In this document: positions 1 through 7,940 of the stretch, piece by piece | Layout of the letters: every line of letters begins with the position of its first letter | Numbering within the stretch: the stretch's first letter is position 1 | Origin: Gemmatimonadota bacterium | GTDB lineage: Bacteria; Gemmatimonadota; Gemmatimonadetes; Gemmatimonadales; Gemmatimonadaceae | Length of the DNA: 32,727 nucleotides | Reading direction: 5' to 3' | Assembly: GCA_025359135.1 (NCBI GenBank) | Contig: JANYHJ010000042.1 | Coordinates: 1 to 32,727, forward strand | The notes under the pieces: generated by a model | The model's input: only the letters and a program-made list of their open reading frames with translations | The model's database searches: none | Told to the model about the DNA's origin: nothing | Translations under genes and position numbers: made by a program

Positions 1-159
1 CTCGAACTCGAACTGGTGCTCGTGCAACTGGTCGAATCCGGTTCCGCCAACGTGTCCGACAGCCCGACGATGATGGACGAGCTGCTCGCGCGCTCGTCGC
101 TGCTCCTGACCCGCCTTCGGACGACCGTGCCAGCGGGCATGGCGTCCTCGCACGACTAG
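1..159 (+). CDS. C-terminal end of an unidentified protein (possibly anti-sigma-like)
   Basis: An open frame runs from base 1 to a TAG at 157-159 and gives the last 52 residues of a protein. The visible part is Leu-rich, with a stretch reading LELELVLVQLVESG and a later helix LLARSSLLLTRLRTT. It lies 21 bases before a HEAT-repeat gene on the same strand. Short amphipathic tails of this kind occur in proteins encoded next to sigma-factor/HEAT-repeat clusters, so an anti-sigma or zinc-finger membrane protein is possible. The diagnostic N-terminus lies outside the window and no function is assigned. Confidence 0.5.
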   Translation, partial: LELELVLVQLVESGSANVSDSPTMMDELLARSSLLLTRLRTTVPAGMASSHD

Positions 160-180
160 CAACCTGACGGAGACTGACGA

Positions 181-1662
181 ATGATCTGGACGATGATGGC
201 AGGACTGATGACCGTGGCGCAGGTGGCGCTCGCGACCCCCGCGCCGCAGCGTGCGCACGCGCCGGTGGCGCTCACCGAGGCGACGACAGCGGCCGTGGCG
301 CAGGCCGAGCCGATGCTGTTCGCCGACGCGGCGTCCGACGTGGACCCGGCGGATTCACTCTTCCGCGTGGCCAACGAACGCCTCGCGAAGGGCGACTACA
401 AGGGAGCAGCCGAGCTCTTCCGCAGCGTGCGGCAACGCTATCCCAAGTCCGCGCGACTTGGCGAGGCGATGTACTACGAGGCGTTCGCGCTCTATCGCAC
501 GGGTGACCTGACCCACGCGCGCAACACGCTCGACGAGCTGCGCAGCAAGTATCCGCAGCAGGCGTCGCGCGGTGACGCCAACACGTTGCGCACGCGCGTC
601 TGCGGCGAGCTGGCGCGCCAGGGCGACGGTGATTGTGCCGAGGAAGTGACGCGCATGTCGGCGCGCGCGGTGGCGGTGGTCGATTCCGCACGACAGGGCG
701 CGCGCAGCGGGAGCGTGTCCGTGGGTGCGAGCGCAAGCTCGAATCGCGGCAGCCGGGCCCGTGCGAGTGACGGATGCGGCAGCGATGATGACGAAGACGA
801 TGAACGCATCGCCGCACTCAACGCGTTGCTGCAGATGGACGCCGATCGTGCGATGCCGATCCTGACCAAGGTGCTGGCCAAGCGCGAGAAGTGTTCGGAG
901 CGGCTGCGCCGGAAGGCGGTGTTCCTGATCTCGCAGAAGCGCTCGCCGGAGACGGCCGACATTCTGCTCGCCGCAGCGAAGGACGATCCGGACGCGGAGG
1001 TGCGCGAACAGGCGGTGTTCTGGATGTCGCAGGTGCGCGAGCCGCGCGTGACCGACATGCTGCTCGGGCTGCTCAACAGCCCGTCCGCTGATCTGTCGCT
1101 GCGCGAGAAGGCGCTCTTCTCCCTCTCGCAGAACCACTCGGCCAAGTCGGCCGACGCGCTGCGCTCGTATGCGGAGAACGAGTCGGCGCCGACCGAACTG
1201 CGCGAGAAGGCGATCTTCTGGATCGGCCAGATGTCGGGCAGCGACAAGGGCGAGTACCTGCGTTCGCTGTACAAGAAACTGGGCAACGCCGAGCTCAAGG
1301 AGAAAGTGCTGTTCTCCGTGTCGCAGCAGCGCGCCAACGGCAACGAAGCCTTCCTGCTTGGCATCGTGGGCGATCCCAAGGAGCCGGTCGAACTGCGCAA
1401 GAAGGCGATTTTCTGGGCGGGACAGATGGGGGTGGATCTCTCGCAGCTGGGCGGGCTGTACGCCAAGCTCGACGACCGCGACCTCAAGGAGCAGCTGATC
1501 TTCGCGTACTCGCAGCGGCGCGAGTCGGCAGCGGTGGATCGCCTGATGGAGATCGCCCGCTCGGAGAAGGACCGGGAACTGCGGAAGAAGGCGATCTTCT
1601 GGCTGGGGCAGTCGCGTGATCCGCGCGCGGCGGGCTTCCTGGCGGAGCTGATCGACAAGTGA
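181..1662 (+). CDS. Exported TPR/HEAT-repeat protein
   Basis: A 493-residue protein. The first ~27 residues form a hydrophobic signal-peptide-like segment ending near A-x-A. Residues ~58-130 look like two or three TPR helices (an A-N-E-R-L-A-K-G-D-Y pattern followed by A-F-A-L-Y-R-T-G-D). A low-complexity Ser/Arg-rich linker and an acidic run (DDDEDDE) come next. From about residue 241 to 480 there are eight HEAT-like repeats of roughly 31-36 residues, each carrying a signature such as LREKAIFWIGQ or LRKKAIFWLGQ. The start ATG at 181 has a GGAG 8 bases upstream. Such proteins are usually periplasmic or envelope scaffolds; no enzyme motif is seen. It overlaps the next gene by 4 bases, so the two are probably translated together. 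Confidence 0.88.
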   Translation: MIWTMMAGLMTVAQVALATPAPQRAHAPVALTEATTAAVAQAEPMLFADAASDVDPADSLFRVANERLAKGDYKGAAELFRSVRQRYPKSARLGEAMYYEAFALYRTGDLTHARNTLDELRSKYPQQASRGDANTLRTRVCGELARQGDGDCAEEVTRMSARAVAVVDSARQGARSGSVSVGASASSNRGSRARASDGCGSDDDEDDERIAALNALLQMDADRAMPILTKVLAKREKCSERLRRKAVFLISQKRSPETADILLAAAKDDPDAEVREQAVFWMSQVREPRVTDMLLGLLNSPSADLSLREKALFSLSQNHSAKSADALRSYAENESAPTELREKAIFWIGQMSGSDKGEYLRSLYKKLGNAELKEKVLFSVSQQRANGNEAFLLGIVGDPKEPVELRKKAIFWAGQMGVDLSQLGGLYAKLDDRDLKEQLIFAYSQRRESAAVDRLMEIARSEKDRELRKKAIFWLGQSRDPRAAGFLAELIDK

Positions 1663-2432
1663 GCGCCGTGCGGTGGGGCCTCATGGGCGTGCTGGGCGTG
1701 ACGCTCACCGCGCCGCTGGCGGCGCAGGACGCGATCACGCGCACGATGGAGCGCGCGGGCACGACGACGGTGCGGCTCGCCTTCAAGGCACGCGCCGGCG
1801 TGTGCGGCAACGGCAGCGGGAATTCGTGGAGCAGCGGGCGCTCCGAGCGTAACCGGAAGGGCGAGTGGGAATCGGAGTGCGATCCCGGCCCGGTGCGCGT
1901 GGCGGTGGACGTGGTCAACGGCACGCCGTCCGCGATCCGCTTCTATGTGGGCGGACGCTGGGGCTCGAAGGGTGACGCAACAGACGCCGGCACGGTGGGT
2001 GCGGTCGAGGCCGCGCGCTACTTCGGCGGACTCGCGGAGCACGCCACGGGCAAGGTGGCGCGCGAGGCGATTGTCGTGGCCACGCTCGCGGACTCATCCG
2101 ACGTGTCGGCGATGCTGCTGCGCGTCGCCAAGGATGACCGGCGCGAGCGCGAAGTACGCAAGAACGCCGTCTTCTGGCTCGGCCAGGCCGTGGGCGATGC
2201 GGTGGCGCCACTCGACGGACTCGCGAACGACAACGACGAGGACATCGAGATCCGCAAGCAGGCCGTGTTCGCGCTCTCGCAGCGCCCGAAGGACGAGGCG
2301 GTGCCCGCGCTGATCAAGATCGTGCACGGCAAGGGCGACGCGCGCGTGCGCAAGCAGGCGATCTTCTGGCTCGGACAGTCGGGCGACCCGCGCGCGCTCG
2401 CCTACTTCGAAGAGGTGCTGACGAAGAAGTAG
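1659..2432 (+). CDS. Exported HEAT-repeat protein, coupled to the preceding gene
   Basis: A 257-residue protein starting at GTG 1659, which overlaps the previous TGA stop (GTGA overlap) and so suggests translational coupling. Residues 1-22 form a signal peptide ending in L-A-A-Q. The middle (about residues 25-110) is a region without recognised domains that contains a Gly/Ser/Arg-rich stretch. The C-terminal part has about three HEAT-like repeats, with VRKNAVFWLGQ near residue 164, IRKQAVFALSQ near 197 and VRKQAIFWLGQ near 229, the same signature as its neighbour. The two probably form a functional pair. The function is unknown; a protein-binding role in the periplasm is an inference from the repeat type. 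Confidence 0.88.
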   Translation: MSAVRWGLMGVLGVTLTAPLAAQDAITRTMERAGTTTVRLAFKARAGVCGNGSGNSWSSGRSERNRKGEWESECDPGPVRVAVDVVNGTPSAIRFYVGGRWGSKGDATDAGTVGAVEAARYFGGLAEHATGKVAREAIVVATLADSSDVSAMLLRVAKDDRREREVRKNAVFWLGQAVGDAVAPLDGLANDNDEDIEIRKQAVFALSQRPKDEAVPALIKIVHGKGDARVRKQAIFWLGQSGDPRALAYFEEVLTKK

Positions 2433-2441
2433 CGGCGCGCG

Positions 2442-4442
2442 CTATGGCAGGACGATGTTGGCCGTGACCGTGGTGGTGAGACCAGGCGTGTTCCGCACGG
2501 AGAGCGCCACGGTGTACGTACCTGCTCTGCTGAACGTACGTACGGTTTTCACGCCGGTCTGGAATGTGCCGTCCTTGAAGTCCCAGGTGTACGAGTCGAT
2601 GCCGACTTCGTCCTTCGACTTGGTCGCGTCGAAGGTGCAGGCGCGCGTCGAGCGCACGCAGGTGACGGTGAACGCCGCGGTGGGCGGCACCGGGTTGGTG
2701 CTCACGAGGTAGATCGTGCTCGTGGTCTGCCCCGCGTCGTCGGTGACAGTGAGCGTGACGTTGTAGCGACCCTGCGCGCTGAACGTCTTGGCGGCGGTGG
2801 CGCGTGTTCCGGTGAGGACGGCACTCGCGTCGCCCCAGTTCCACGCGTACTTGGTGACGCGGCCATCGTCGCTCGAGGCGCTGGCGTCGAAGCTGCAGGT
2901 GCGGCCGACGCAGCTCCAGCGCGCGGACGGCGTGGGCTTGTCGTCGGCGACGGTGACGGTGTCGCTGACCGCGTTGGTGAGCCCCTGCCGGTCGCGGACT
3001 GTGAGGGTTACGACGTACGTACCGTCGACACCGAAGCTCTTGTTGAGCGTGTTGGCGGCGCCGGTGCCCCCGCCCTGCACGACCCAGGCGAAACCGGTGA
3101 CGGCCGCGTCATCGCTCGAACCGCGACCATCGAAGGCGCAGGCGCGGCGCGTGCAGGTGTGCGTCACGCGCGCGACGGGCGCCGCGTTGACGGTGGGAGT
3201 CGGCGGTGTGGACGGCGCGGTGAACGACGGCGCGACGTAGATCAGCCGGTTGCCCGCGACGGTGCGCGCGTCGGAAATGGCGTTGGCGGTCGCACCGCTC
3301 GTGAGGGCGGTCTGCACCTGCGCCGGCGTGGCCGACGGAAACGCCTCGAGGTAGAGTGCGGCAACACCGGCCGCGTAGGGCGAGGCCGCGGACGTGCCGC
3401 TCCAGGTGTTGACGCCGCCATCGCTCTGGTTGGACGCGCCCTGCACGTTCGCGCCGGGCGCAAAGAGGTCGACGCAGGTGCCGAAGTTCGAGAACGAGGC
3501 GCGCGCATCGGTGATGTCGCTCGCGCCGACCGTGATCGCGCTGGGTGCGCGGGCCGGCGACTTGGTGCAGGCGTCGGCCGCGTCGTTGCCGGCCGCGACG
3601 ACGACGATGATGCCGGCGGTGGTGGCGCGTGCGATCGCGTCGTCGACCTGCTGCACCGCGGTGCTGCCGAGCGAGAGATTGGCGACGAACGGCACCGACG
3701 GGTTGGCGCGCTTCTGCGTGATGAGCCAGTCGAGGGCACGCACGACGGTGAGCGTGGAGCCCGAGCCCGAGCATGGGAAGACGCGCACGTCGTAGAGCGA
3801 CGCGCCGGTCGCGGATCCCAGCGTCGCACCGGCAGCATCGGAGGCCACCATCGTGCCATGGCCACCGCAATCGTTGCCGAAGTCGTTGGCCTGGTCCTGC
3901 GCGTTGTAGCCGCCCACGACGCGTCCACCGAACTCGCTGTGCGTGCCGCGGATGCCGGTGTCGAGGATGTAGATGCGGACGCCCTGGCCGGTGGTTGGTC
4001 CGACGAAGCGGCCATTGAGCGGCAGCGTGCGCTGGTCGAGCCGGTCCAGGCCCCATGTGACGGCGGAGGTGGTGACGGCCTCTTCCTTCTCGGAGTAGGC
4101 GACGCGCGAGTCGCGCACCATGGCGTCGAGCTCCATCGGCGTGAGCGGCGCAACGAAGCCGTTCATCTCGCTCAGTACGACGATCGAGTCGGCGCGCGCA
4201 CCTGCACCAGGCGCGTACGCCGCGAGGAGCGCCTTGGCCACCGTGAGCACCGAATCGGGGCTGTCCTGCAGCGCGACGATGCTCGGGTGCACCACGTCTG
4301 CGCCGGGATACGGCGGCAGCGCGATCACGGGCACGTCGACGCCGCCGCTGCCGGGGGCGAGTGCATCCTGCACGGCGCAGGACGTGAGGGCGACCACGGC
4401 CAGCGCAGCGACGAGTCGACGTGGGGACGGTATCAGGCGCAT
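2442..4442 (-). CDS. Subtilisin-like (S8, proteinase-K type) protease lipoprotein with three PKD-like domains
   Basis: A 666-residue protein from ATG 4442. The frame is open further upstream, but that extension is Arg-rich and lies before a clear lipoprotein signal, so it was rejected. The lipobox LTSC puts the lipid-bearing Cys at residue 22. Residues ~85-120 resemble an I9-type propeptide. The catalytic triad is visible: Asp161 in DTG, His195 in GGHGT and Ser351 in SGTSAASP, with oxyanion Asn286 in AAGN. The WGLDRLDQR segment before the catalytic domain is typical of the proteinase K branch. Residues ~421-500, 503-580 and 588-666 are three PKD-like beta domains, each with a close Cys pair (430/435, 511/516, 595/602). 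It is probably an outer-membrane or surface-anchored endopeptidase. It is convergent with the HEAT genes, with a 9-base gap. Confidence 0.93.
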   Translation of the reverse strand: MRLIPSPRRLVAALAVVALTSCAVQDALAPGSGGVDVPVIALPPYPGADVVHPSIVALQDSPDSVLTVAKALLAAYAPGAGARADSIVVLSEMNGFVAPLTPMELDAMVRDSRVAYSEKEEAVTTSAVTWGLDRLDQRTLPLNGRFVGPTTGQGVRIYILDTGIRGTHSEFGGRVVGGYNAQDQANDFGNDCGGHGTMVASDAAGATLGSATGASLYDVRVFPCSGSGSTLTVVRALDWLITQKRANPSVPFVANLSLGSTAVQQVDDAIARATTAGIIVVVAAGNDAADACTKSPARAPSAITVGASDITDARASFSNFGTCVDLFAPGANVQGASNQSDGGVNTWSGTSAASPYAAGVAALYLEAFPSATPAQVQTALTSGATANAISDARTVAGNRLIYVAPSFTAPSTPPTPTVNAAPVARVTHTCTRRACAFDGRGSSDDAAVTGFAWVVQGGGTGAANTLNKSFGVDGTYVVTLTVRDRQGLTNAVSDTVTVADDKPTPSARWSCVGRTCSFDASASSDDGRVTKYAWNWGDASAVLTGTRATAAKTFSAQGRYNVTLTVTDDAGQTTSTIYLVSTNPVPPTAAFTVTCVRSTRACTFDATKSKDEVGIDSYTWDFKDGTFQTGVKTVRTFSRAGTYTVALSVRNTPGLTTTVTANIVLP

Positions 4443-4633
4443 GGGATCAATCCAGTCGTGAACCACGGAGCGGCACTTCTCCGGCGGGTATCGTCCAGAG
4501 CGTCCCGTTCCTTGATCGCCGCAGCTCGGGGTTGTGCGCACGATCGCACGACCGCGGCCACCGTGGTCGCGAGACGTCGGACCCGCGCGCTGCGCTTGCG
4601 CCACCCTGCACCATGCCGCACCGTTCGTGCACG

Positions 4634-5293
4634 ATGAACGACGCCGCCGTTCGCCACGCGATCTTCCAGCACTTCGCCGCGCACGGCTCCGCACCCGCCA
4701 ATGCGGACTTCGCGATGCGCTGCGGACTGTCGTTGGCGGAGCTGCACGCGGCGCTCGACCGGCTCGATGCAGCGCACGCGATCGTCCTCAAGCCGGGCAC
4801 GCACGAACTCTGGATGGCGATGCCGTTCTCGGCCGTGCCCACCGGCTACCTGGTCGAGTGGGGCGAGCGCTCCGCGTACGCCAACTGTGCGTGGGACGCG
4901 TTCGGCATTGCCGCGGCCCTCGACACGGATGTCACCATCACCACGAATGACCCGCTTGACGGCACGGCGCTCGTCGTGCGCGTCGACGGTGGCCGCGTCG
5001 TCCCCGACGACCACGTGGTCCACTTCGGCGTGCCCGCCGCGCAGTGGTGGACCGACATCGGCTTCACGTGAGGCACGATCCTGGTCTTCCGGTCGGAGGG
5101 CGACGTGGCGCGGTGGTGTGACGCCAGACAGCGAAGAATCACCGGCCTCATGCCGATAACCACGACGTGGGCCCTCGCCCGCGCGTGGTACTCCGACCGC
5201 CTCAGTCCCGACTGGCGGCGCTCCACGCGCGACGAAATCAGTGCCGTGTTCACCACGTTGGGCCTCGTCGGCCCGGCGTGGTCGTTCGGCTGA
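4634..5293 (+). CDS. MerB-like (alkylmercury lyase family) protein with in-frame TGA, probable selenoprotein
   Basis: Read through one TGA at 5069-5071, this frame encodes 219 residues. The part before the TGA contains the MerB active-site pattern Y-A-N-C85-A-W-D88, matching Cys96 and Asp99 of characterised MerB (YAWCALD). The TGA is codon 146, in the context GFT-U-GTILVF, which matches the MerB segment SFCCHVHFF carrying catalytic Cys159. After the TGA the same frame stays open for 73 sensible residues (RSEGDVARWC, then ARAWYSDRLSPDWRR) to the stop at 5291-5293, as expected for the end of this family. A SECIS-like hairpin follows the TGA. MerB enzymes protonolyse carbon-mercury bonds; whether this homologue does so is unknown. 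ATG 4634 was chosen over ATG 4613 because MNDAAVRHAIFQHF looks like a typical start. A plain nonsense mutation is the main alternative. No sel genes lie in the window. Confidence 0.78.
5072..5101 (+). promoter_or_regulatory. SECIS-like hairpin just after the in-frame TGA
   Basis: Bases 5084-5090 (GTCTTCC) pair with 5095-5101 (GGAGGGC) to give a 7-bp stem, including two G-U pairs, closed by the loop GGTC at 5091-5094. The loop starts 19 bases after the TGA. The E. coli fdhF SECIS has the same GGUC apical loop at nearly the same distance from its UGA, and the loop G-U is what SelB recognises. The hairpin lies within coding sequence, as bacterial SECIS elements do. The pairing was worked out by hand and no folding energy was computed. 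Confidence 0.6.
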
Positions 5294-5316
5294 TGGTCCC
5301 ACCACTCCGGATTCCC

Positions 5317-7209
5317 ATGCGCCTGCCCCTGCTGCGTCCGCGTTCGGCCGTCCTCCTCGCTGCGCTCGCGAGCGCGCCCCTCGCGGCCCGCGCGCAGGAC
5401 CCGGCGCTCACGGGCGTGCCGAAGCTCGCGAGCCTCGTGGCGCGCCCTGCGAGCGACCTCGCACCGGTGATCGAGCGCTACACCGCCGACCACACCGCCC
5501 TCGCGCGCCGCTACGACGGCGAAGGCTCGCCGCGCCAGCGCACGCGCATGCGCGCCTTCTACAACGCGTGGCGCACGCGCCTCCGCGAGGTCGACTTCGG
5601 CAAGCTCAACGCCGAGGGCAAGGCTGACTGGGTGCTCCTCGAGAACCACCTCGTCTACCAACTCGCGCTGCTCGATCGCACGGACCGGCAACGCAGCGAA
5701 ACCGCGCCGCTGCTGCCGTTCGCGGACCCACTGCTCGCACTCCACGATGCGCGTCGCGAACTCGAACCCGTCTACGCGCAGGCGGCCGCGCGCTCGCTCG
5801 CGCTCGCCCTCAAGGCCGTCGACTCGCTGCGCACGCTCTGGGATCCGGCCCCCGGCGCCGATTCCGCCGCGCGCGCCAAGGCCCGCAATGCGCAACCCAA
5901 GGTGTCGCGCACGATCGCCAATCGCGGCGCCACGCAGATCGACGACCTGCGCGGCACGCTGCGTACCTGGTACCGCTTCTATGACGGGTACGATCCGATC
6001 TTTTCGTGGTGGAACCGGGTGCCGTACGCCAAGCTCGACTCGGGACTCATCCGCTACGCCCGCACGCTGCGCGAGAAGGTGGTCGGGATTCCGGCGCAAG
6101 TCGCGCTGCGCCTCTCCGGTGGCGCCACTGGCCCCGCGTCGGACGAAGGCACCAGCGATGGCCCGATCATCGGCGACCCGATCGGCGCCGACGGGCTCAA
6201 GGCCGACCTCGCGCACGAGATGATCCCGTACAACGCCGACGAACTGATCGCGATCGCGGAGCGCGAGTACGCGTTCAGCTTGAGCGAGGTCAAGAAGGCC
6301 GCGCGCGAGATGGGGTTCGGCGACGACTGGAAGAAGGCGATGGAAAAAGTGAAGGACACGTACGTCGAGCCCGGCAAGCAACCCGAGCTCATCCGCACGC
6401 TCGCACGGCAGGCCGAGCAGTACTTCGCGCAGCATGACTGGGTGACGATTCCCGAGCTCGCCACCGAAGACTGGCGCATGGAGATGCTCTCGCCCGAGCG
6501 GCAGAAGACCTCGCCCTTCTTCCTCGGTGGCGACCTCATCCTCGTCTCGTATCCGACCATCGACATGGCCGACGACGACAAGCTGATGAGCCTGCGCGGC
6601 AACAACCCGCATTTTTCGCACGCGACCGTGTTCCACGAGCTGAATCCGGGCCACCACCTGCAGGGCTTCATGCAGGCGCGCTACAACCAGCACCGCCGGC
6701 TCTTCGGCACGCCGTTCTGGAACGAGGGACAGTCGCTCTACTGGGAGATGTTCCTCTGGGATCGCGGCTTCCACGCCAGCCCCGAGGATCGCATCGGCGC
6801 GCTCTTCTGGCGCATGCACCGGAGCGCGCGGATCATCTTCAGCCTCAACTTCCACTTGGGCAAGATGAGCCCCGAGCAGGCGGTGCAGTTCCTCGTCGAC
6901 ACCGTCAACTTCGAGCGCGCGAATGCCGAGGGCGAAGTGCGCCGCTCCTTCAACGGGAGCTATTCGCCGCTCTACCAGGCCGGCTACATGCTCGGCGGGC
7001 TCGAGATCCGCGCGCTCTACAAGGAGCTCGTCAGCGGCGGCAAGATGACCGACCGCCAGTTCCACGACGCCATCCTCGAGGGCGGCGCGATGCCGATCGC
7101 GATGGTGCGCGCGCGACTGGCGAAGCTTCCGATTCCGCGCGATGGACTCGCCGCCTGGCGCTTCGCCGAGCAGCTGCCGCCTCCAGTACCATGGACCGCG
7201 CGCAGGTAA
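5317..7209 (+). CDS. DUF885 family metallopeptidase-like exported protein
   Basis: A 630-residue protein with a signal peptide (Arg-rich start, then a SAVLLAALASAPLA core and an A-R-A cleavage region). The family signature HELNPGHHLQ, an HExxH-like metal-binding motif spread over HExxPGHxxQ, is at residues 440-449. It is followed by the expected downstream Glu-containing helix NEGQSLYWEMFLWD and the C-terminal YQAGYMLGG segment. Full length is normal for DUF885. The family is regarded as zinc-dependent carboxypeptidase-like; the substrate here is unknown. An alternative ATG at 5293 overlaps the stop of the MerB-like gene (TGATG) and would add eight residues. Either way, the short distance suggests co-transcription and perhaps coupling with the upstream gene. 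Confidence 0.9.
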   Translation: MRLPLLRPRSAVLLAALASAPLAARAQDPALTGVPKLASLVARPASDLAPVIERYTADHTALARRYDGEGSPRQRTRMRAFYNAWRTRLREVDFGKLNAEGKADWVLLENHLVYQLALLDRTDRQRSETAPLLPFADPLLALHDARRELEPVYAQAAARSLALALKAVDSLRTLWDPAPGADSAARAKARNAQPKVSRTIANRGATQIDDLRGTLRTWYRFYDGYDPIFSWWNRVPYAKLDSGLIRYARTLREKVVGIPAQVALRLSGGATGPASDEGTSDGPIIGDPIGADGLKADLAHEMIPYNADELIAIAEREYAFSLSEVKKAAREMGFGDDWKKAMEKVKDTYVEPGKQPELIRTLARQAEQYFAQHDWVTIPELATEDWRMEMLSPERQKTSPFFLGGDLILVSYPTIDMADDDKLMSLRGNNPHFSHATVFHELNPGHHLQGFMQARYNQHRRLFGTPFWNEGQSLYWEMFLWDRGFHASPEDRIGALFWRMHRSARIIFSLNFHLGKMSPEQAVQFLVDTVNFERANAEGEVRRSFNGSYSPLYQAGYMLGGLEIRALYKELVSGGKMTDRQFHDAILEGGAMPIAMVRARLAKLPIPRDGLAAWRFAEQLPPPVPWTARR

Positions 7210-7595
7210 TCGATCCCGGCGACGATCGCCGCCAACACTATCGCATCATCTATCCGCCGATGGTGCAGCCACGCTTCGTGATCACCGGCGTGCGCGACGC
7301 GGCGCGCGTGCTCGATTGCTCCGAGAGCGGTCTCCGCTACAAGCCCGCCGGCGGCTCGCGCCCCTCCGCCGGCGATGTCGTGCGCGGCCGCGTGCACTTC
7401 CATCCGCGTCGCCTGATTGAAGTCGAAGGTGAGGTGGTCCGCGTCGGGCGCGAGGACGTCGCGCTGCGCCTCGTGCACCCGGGCGTTCCGCTCGCGACGA
7501 TCTTCGCCGAGCAGCGACACCTGATGCGCTTGTACCCCGACGGGTTTGAGCCGAAGCAACGCGCGTCGGGCGCGGTGCTGCAGGTCGACGAGTAG
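7191..7595 (+). CDS. PilZ domain protein
   Basis: A 134-residue soluble protein starting at ATG 7191, inside the last 19 bases of the DUF885 gene. It carries a PilZ-type pattern: an Arg-rich segment DDRRQHYRI near residues 11-19, then DCSESGLRY about 30 residues later, followed by beta-strands with G-D-V-V-R-G-R and EVEGEVVRV. PilZ domains bind cyclic di-GMP through the RxxxR and D/NxSxxG elements; here the spacing RRQHYR is close to but not exactly RxxxR. It may act as a c-di-GMP receptor controlling surface behaviour; the partner is unknown. The relation to the upstream peptidase gene is one of position only. Confidence 0.8.
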   Translation: MDRAQVIDPGDDRRQHYRIIYPPMVQPRFVITGVRDAARVLDCSESGLRYKPAGGSRPSAGDVVRGRVHFHPRRLIEVEGEVVRVGREDVALRLVHPGVPLATIFAEQRHLMRLYPDGFEPKQRASGAVLQVDE

Positions 7596-7606
7596 CGCAC
7601 GAGCGC

Positions 7607-7924
7607 CTACGGCGCCGGCTCGTCTTCCACGTGCCACTCGTGCACGATGGTCCAGTTGGTGCGCGTGAGCACGACGCCGGCCGGGAATCGCACCGCGAAC
7701 AGGGCGCGCATCCGCTGCGTGTCGGAGCCGAGATACTCGTCGAGCACGGCCTGCGTGGCGGCGCGGTAGAGCGTGCGGAACTTCGACACGCCGGATCGCT
7801 CGAGGGCAGCGCCCGTGAACGCGCCCGTGCGGAGCACATCGGGTATGTGCTCGTGCTCCATGTACTGAGCGTACTCGTCGGCCAGGTCGGCGCGCACGTC
7901 CGCGAACACCTCGTAGGTCACCAC
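7607..7924 (-). CDS. DUF4286 family protein
   Basis: A 105-residue protein starting MVTYEVFADVRADLADEYAQYM, with the following H-I-P-D-V-L-R-T-G-A-F-T-G-A pattern typical of the DUF4286 (ferredoxin-like, dabB-like) family. The family has no established biochemical role. It lies 16 bases downstream of leuS on the same strand and could be co-transcribed with it. It converges with the PilZ gene, with an 11-base gap. Confidence 0.8.
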   Translation of the reverse strand: MVTYEVFADVRADLADEYAQYMEHEHIPDVLRTGAFTGAALERSGVSKFRTLYRAATQAVLDEYLGSDTQRMRALFAVRFPAGVVLTRTNWTIVHEWHVEDEPAP

Positions 7925-7940
7925 GTGCGCGCTCCCTCGC

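Noticed and set aside
4443-4694. N-terminal extension of the S8 protease to 4694
   Set aside because: The extension is Arg/Gly-rich and would bury the clear lipoprotein signal peptide that begins at 4442. It also overlaps the start of the MerB-like gene on the other strand.
5105-5293. A separate 62-residue gene starting at 5105
   Set aside because: It is the in-frame continuation of the MerB-like gene after the TGA, with no start signals of its own.
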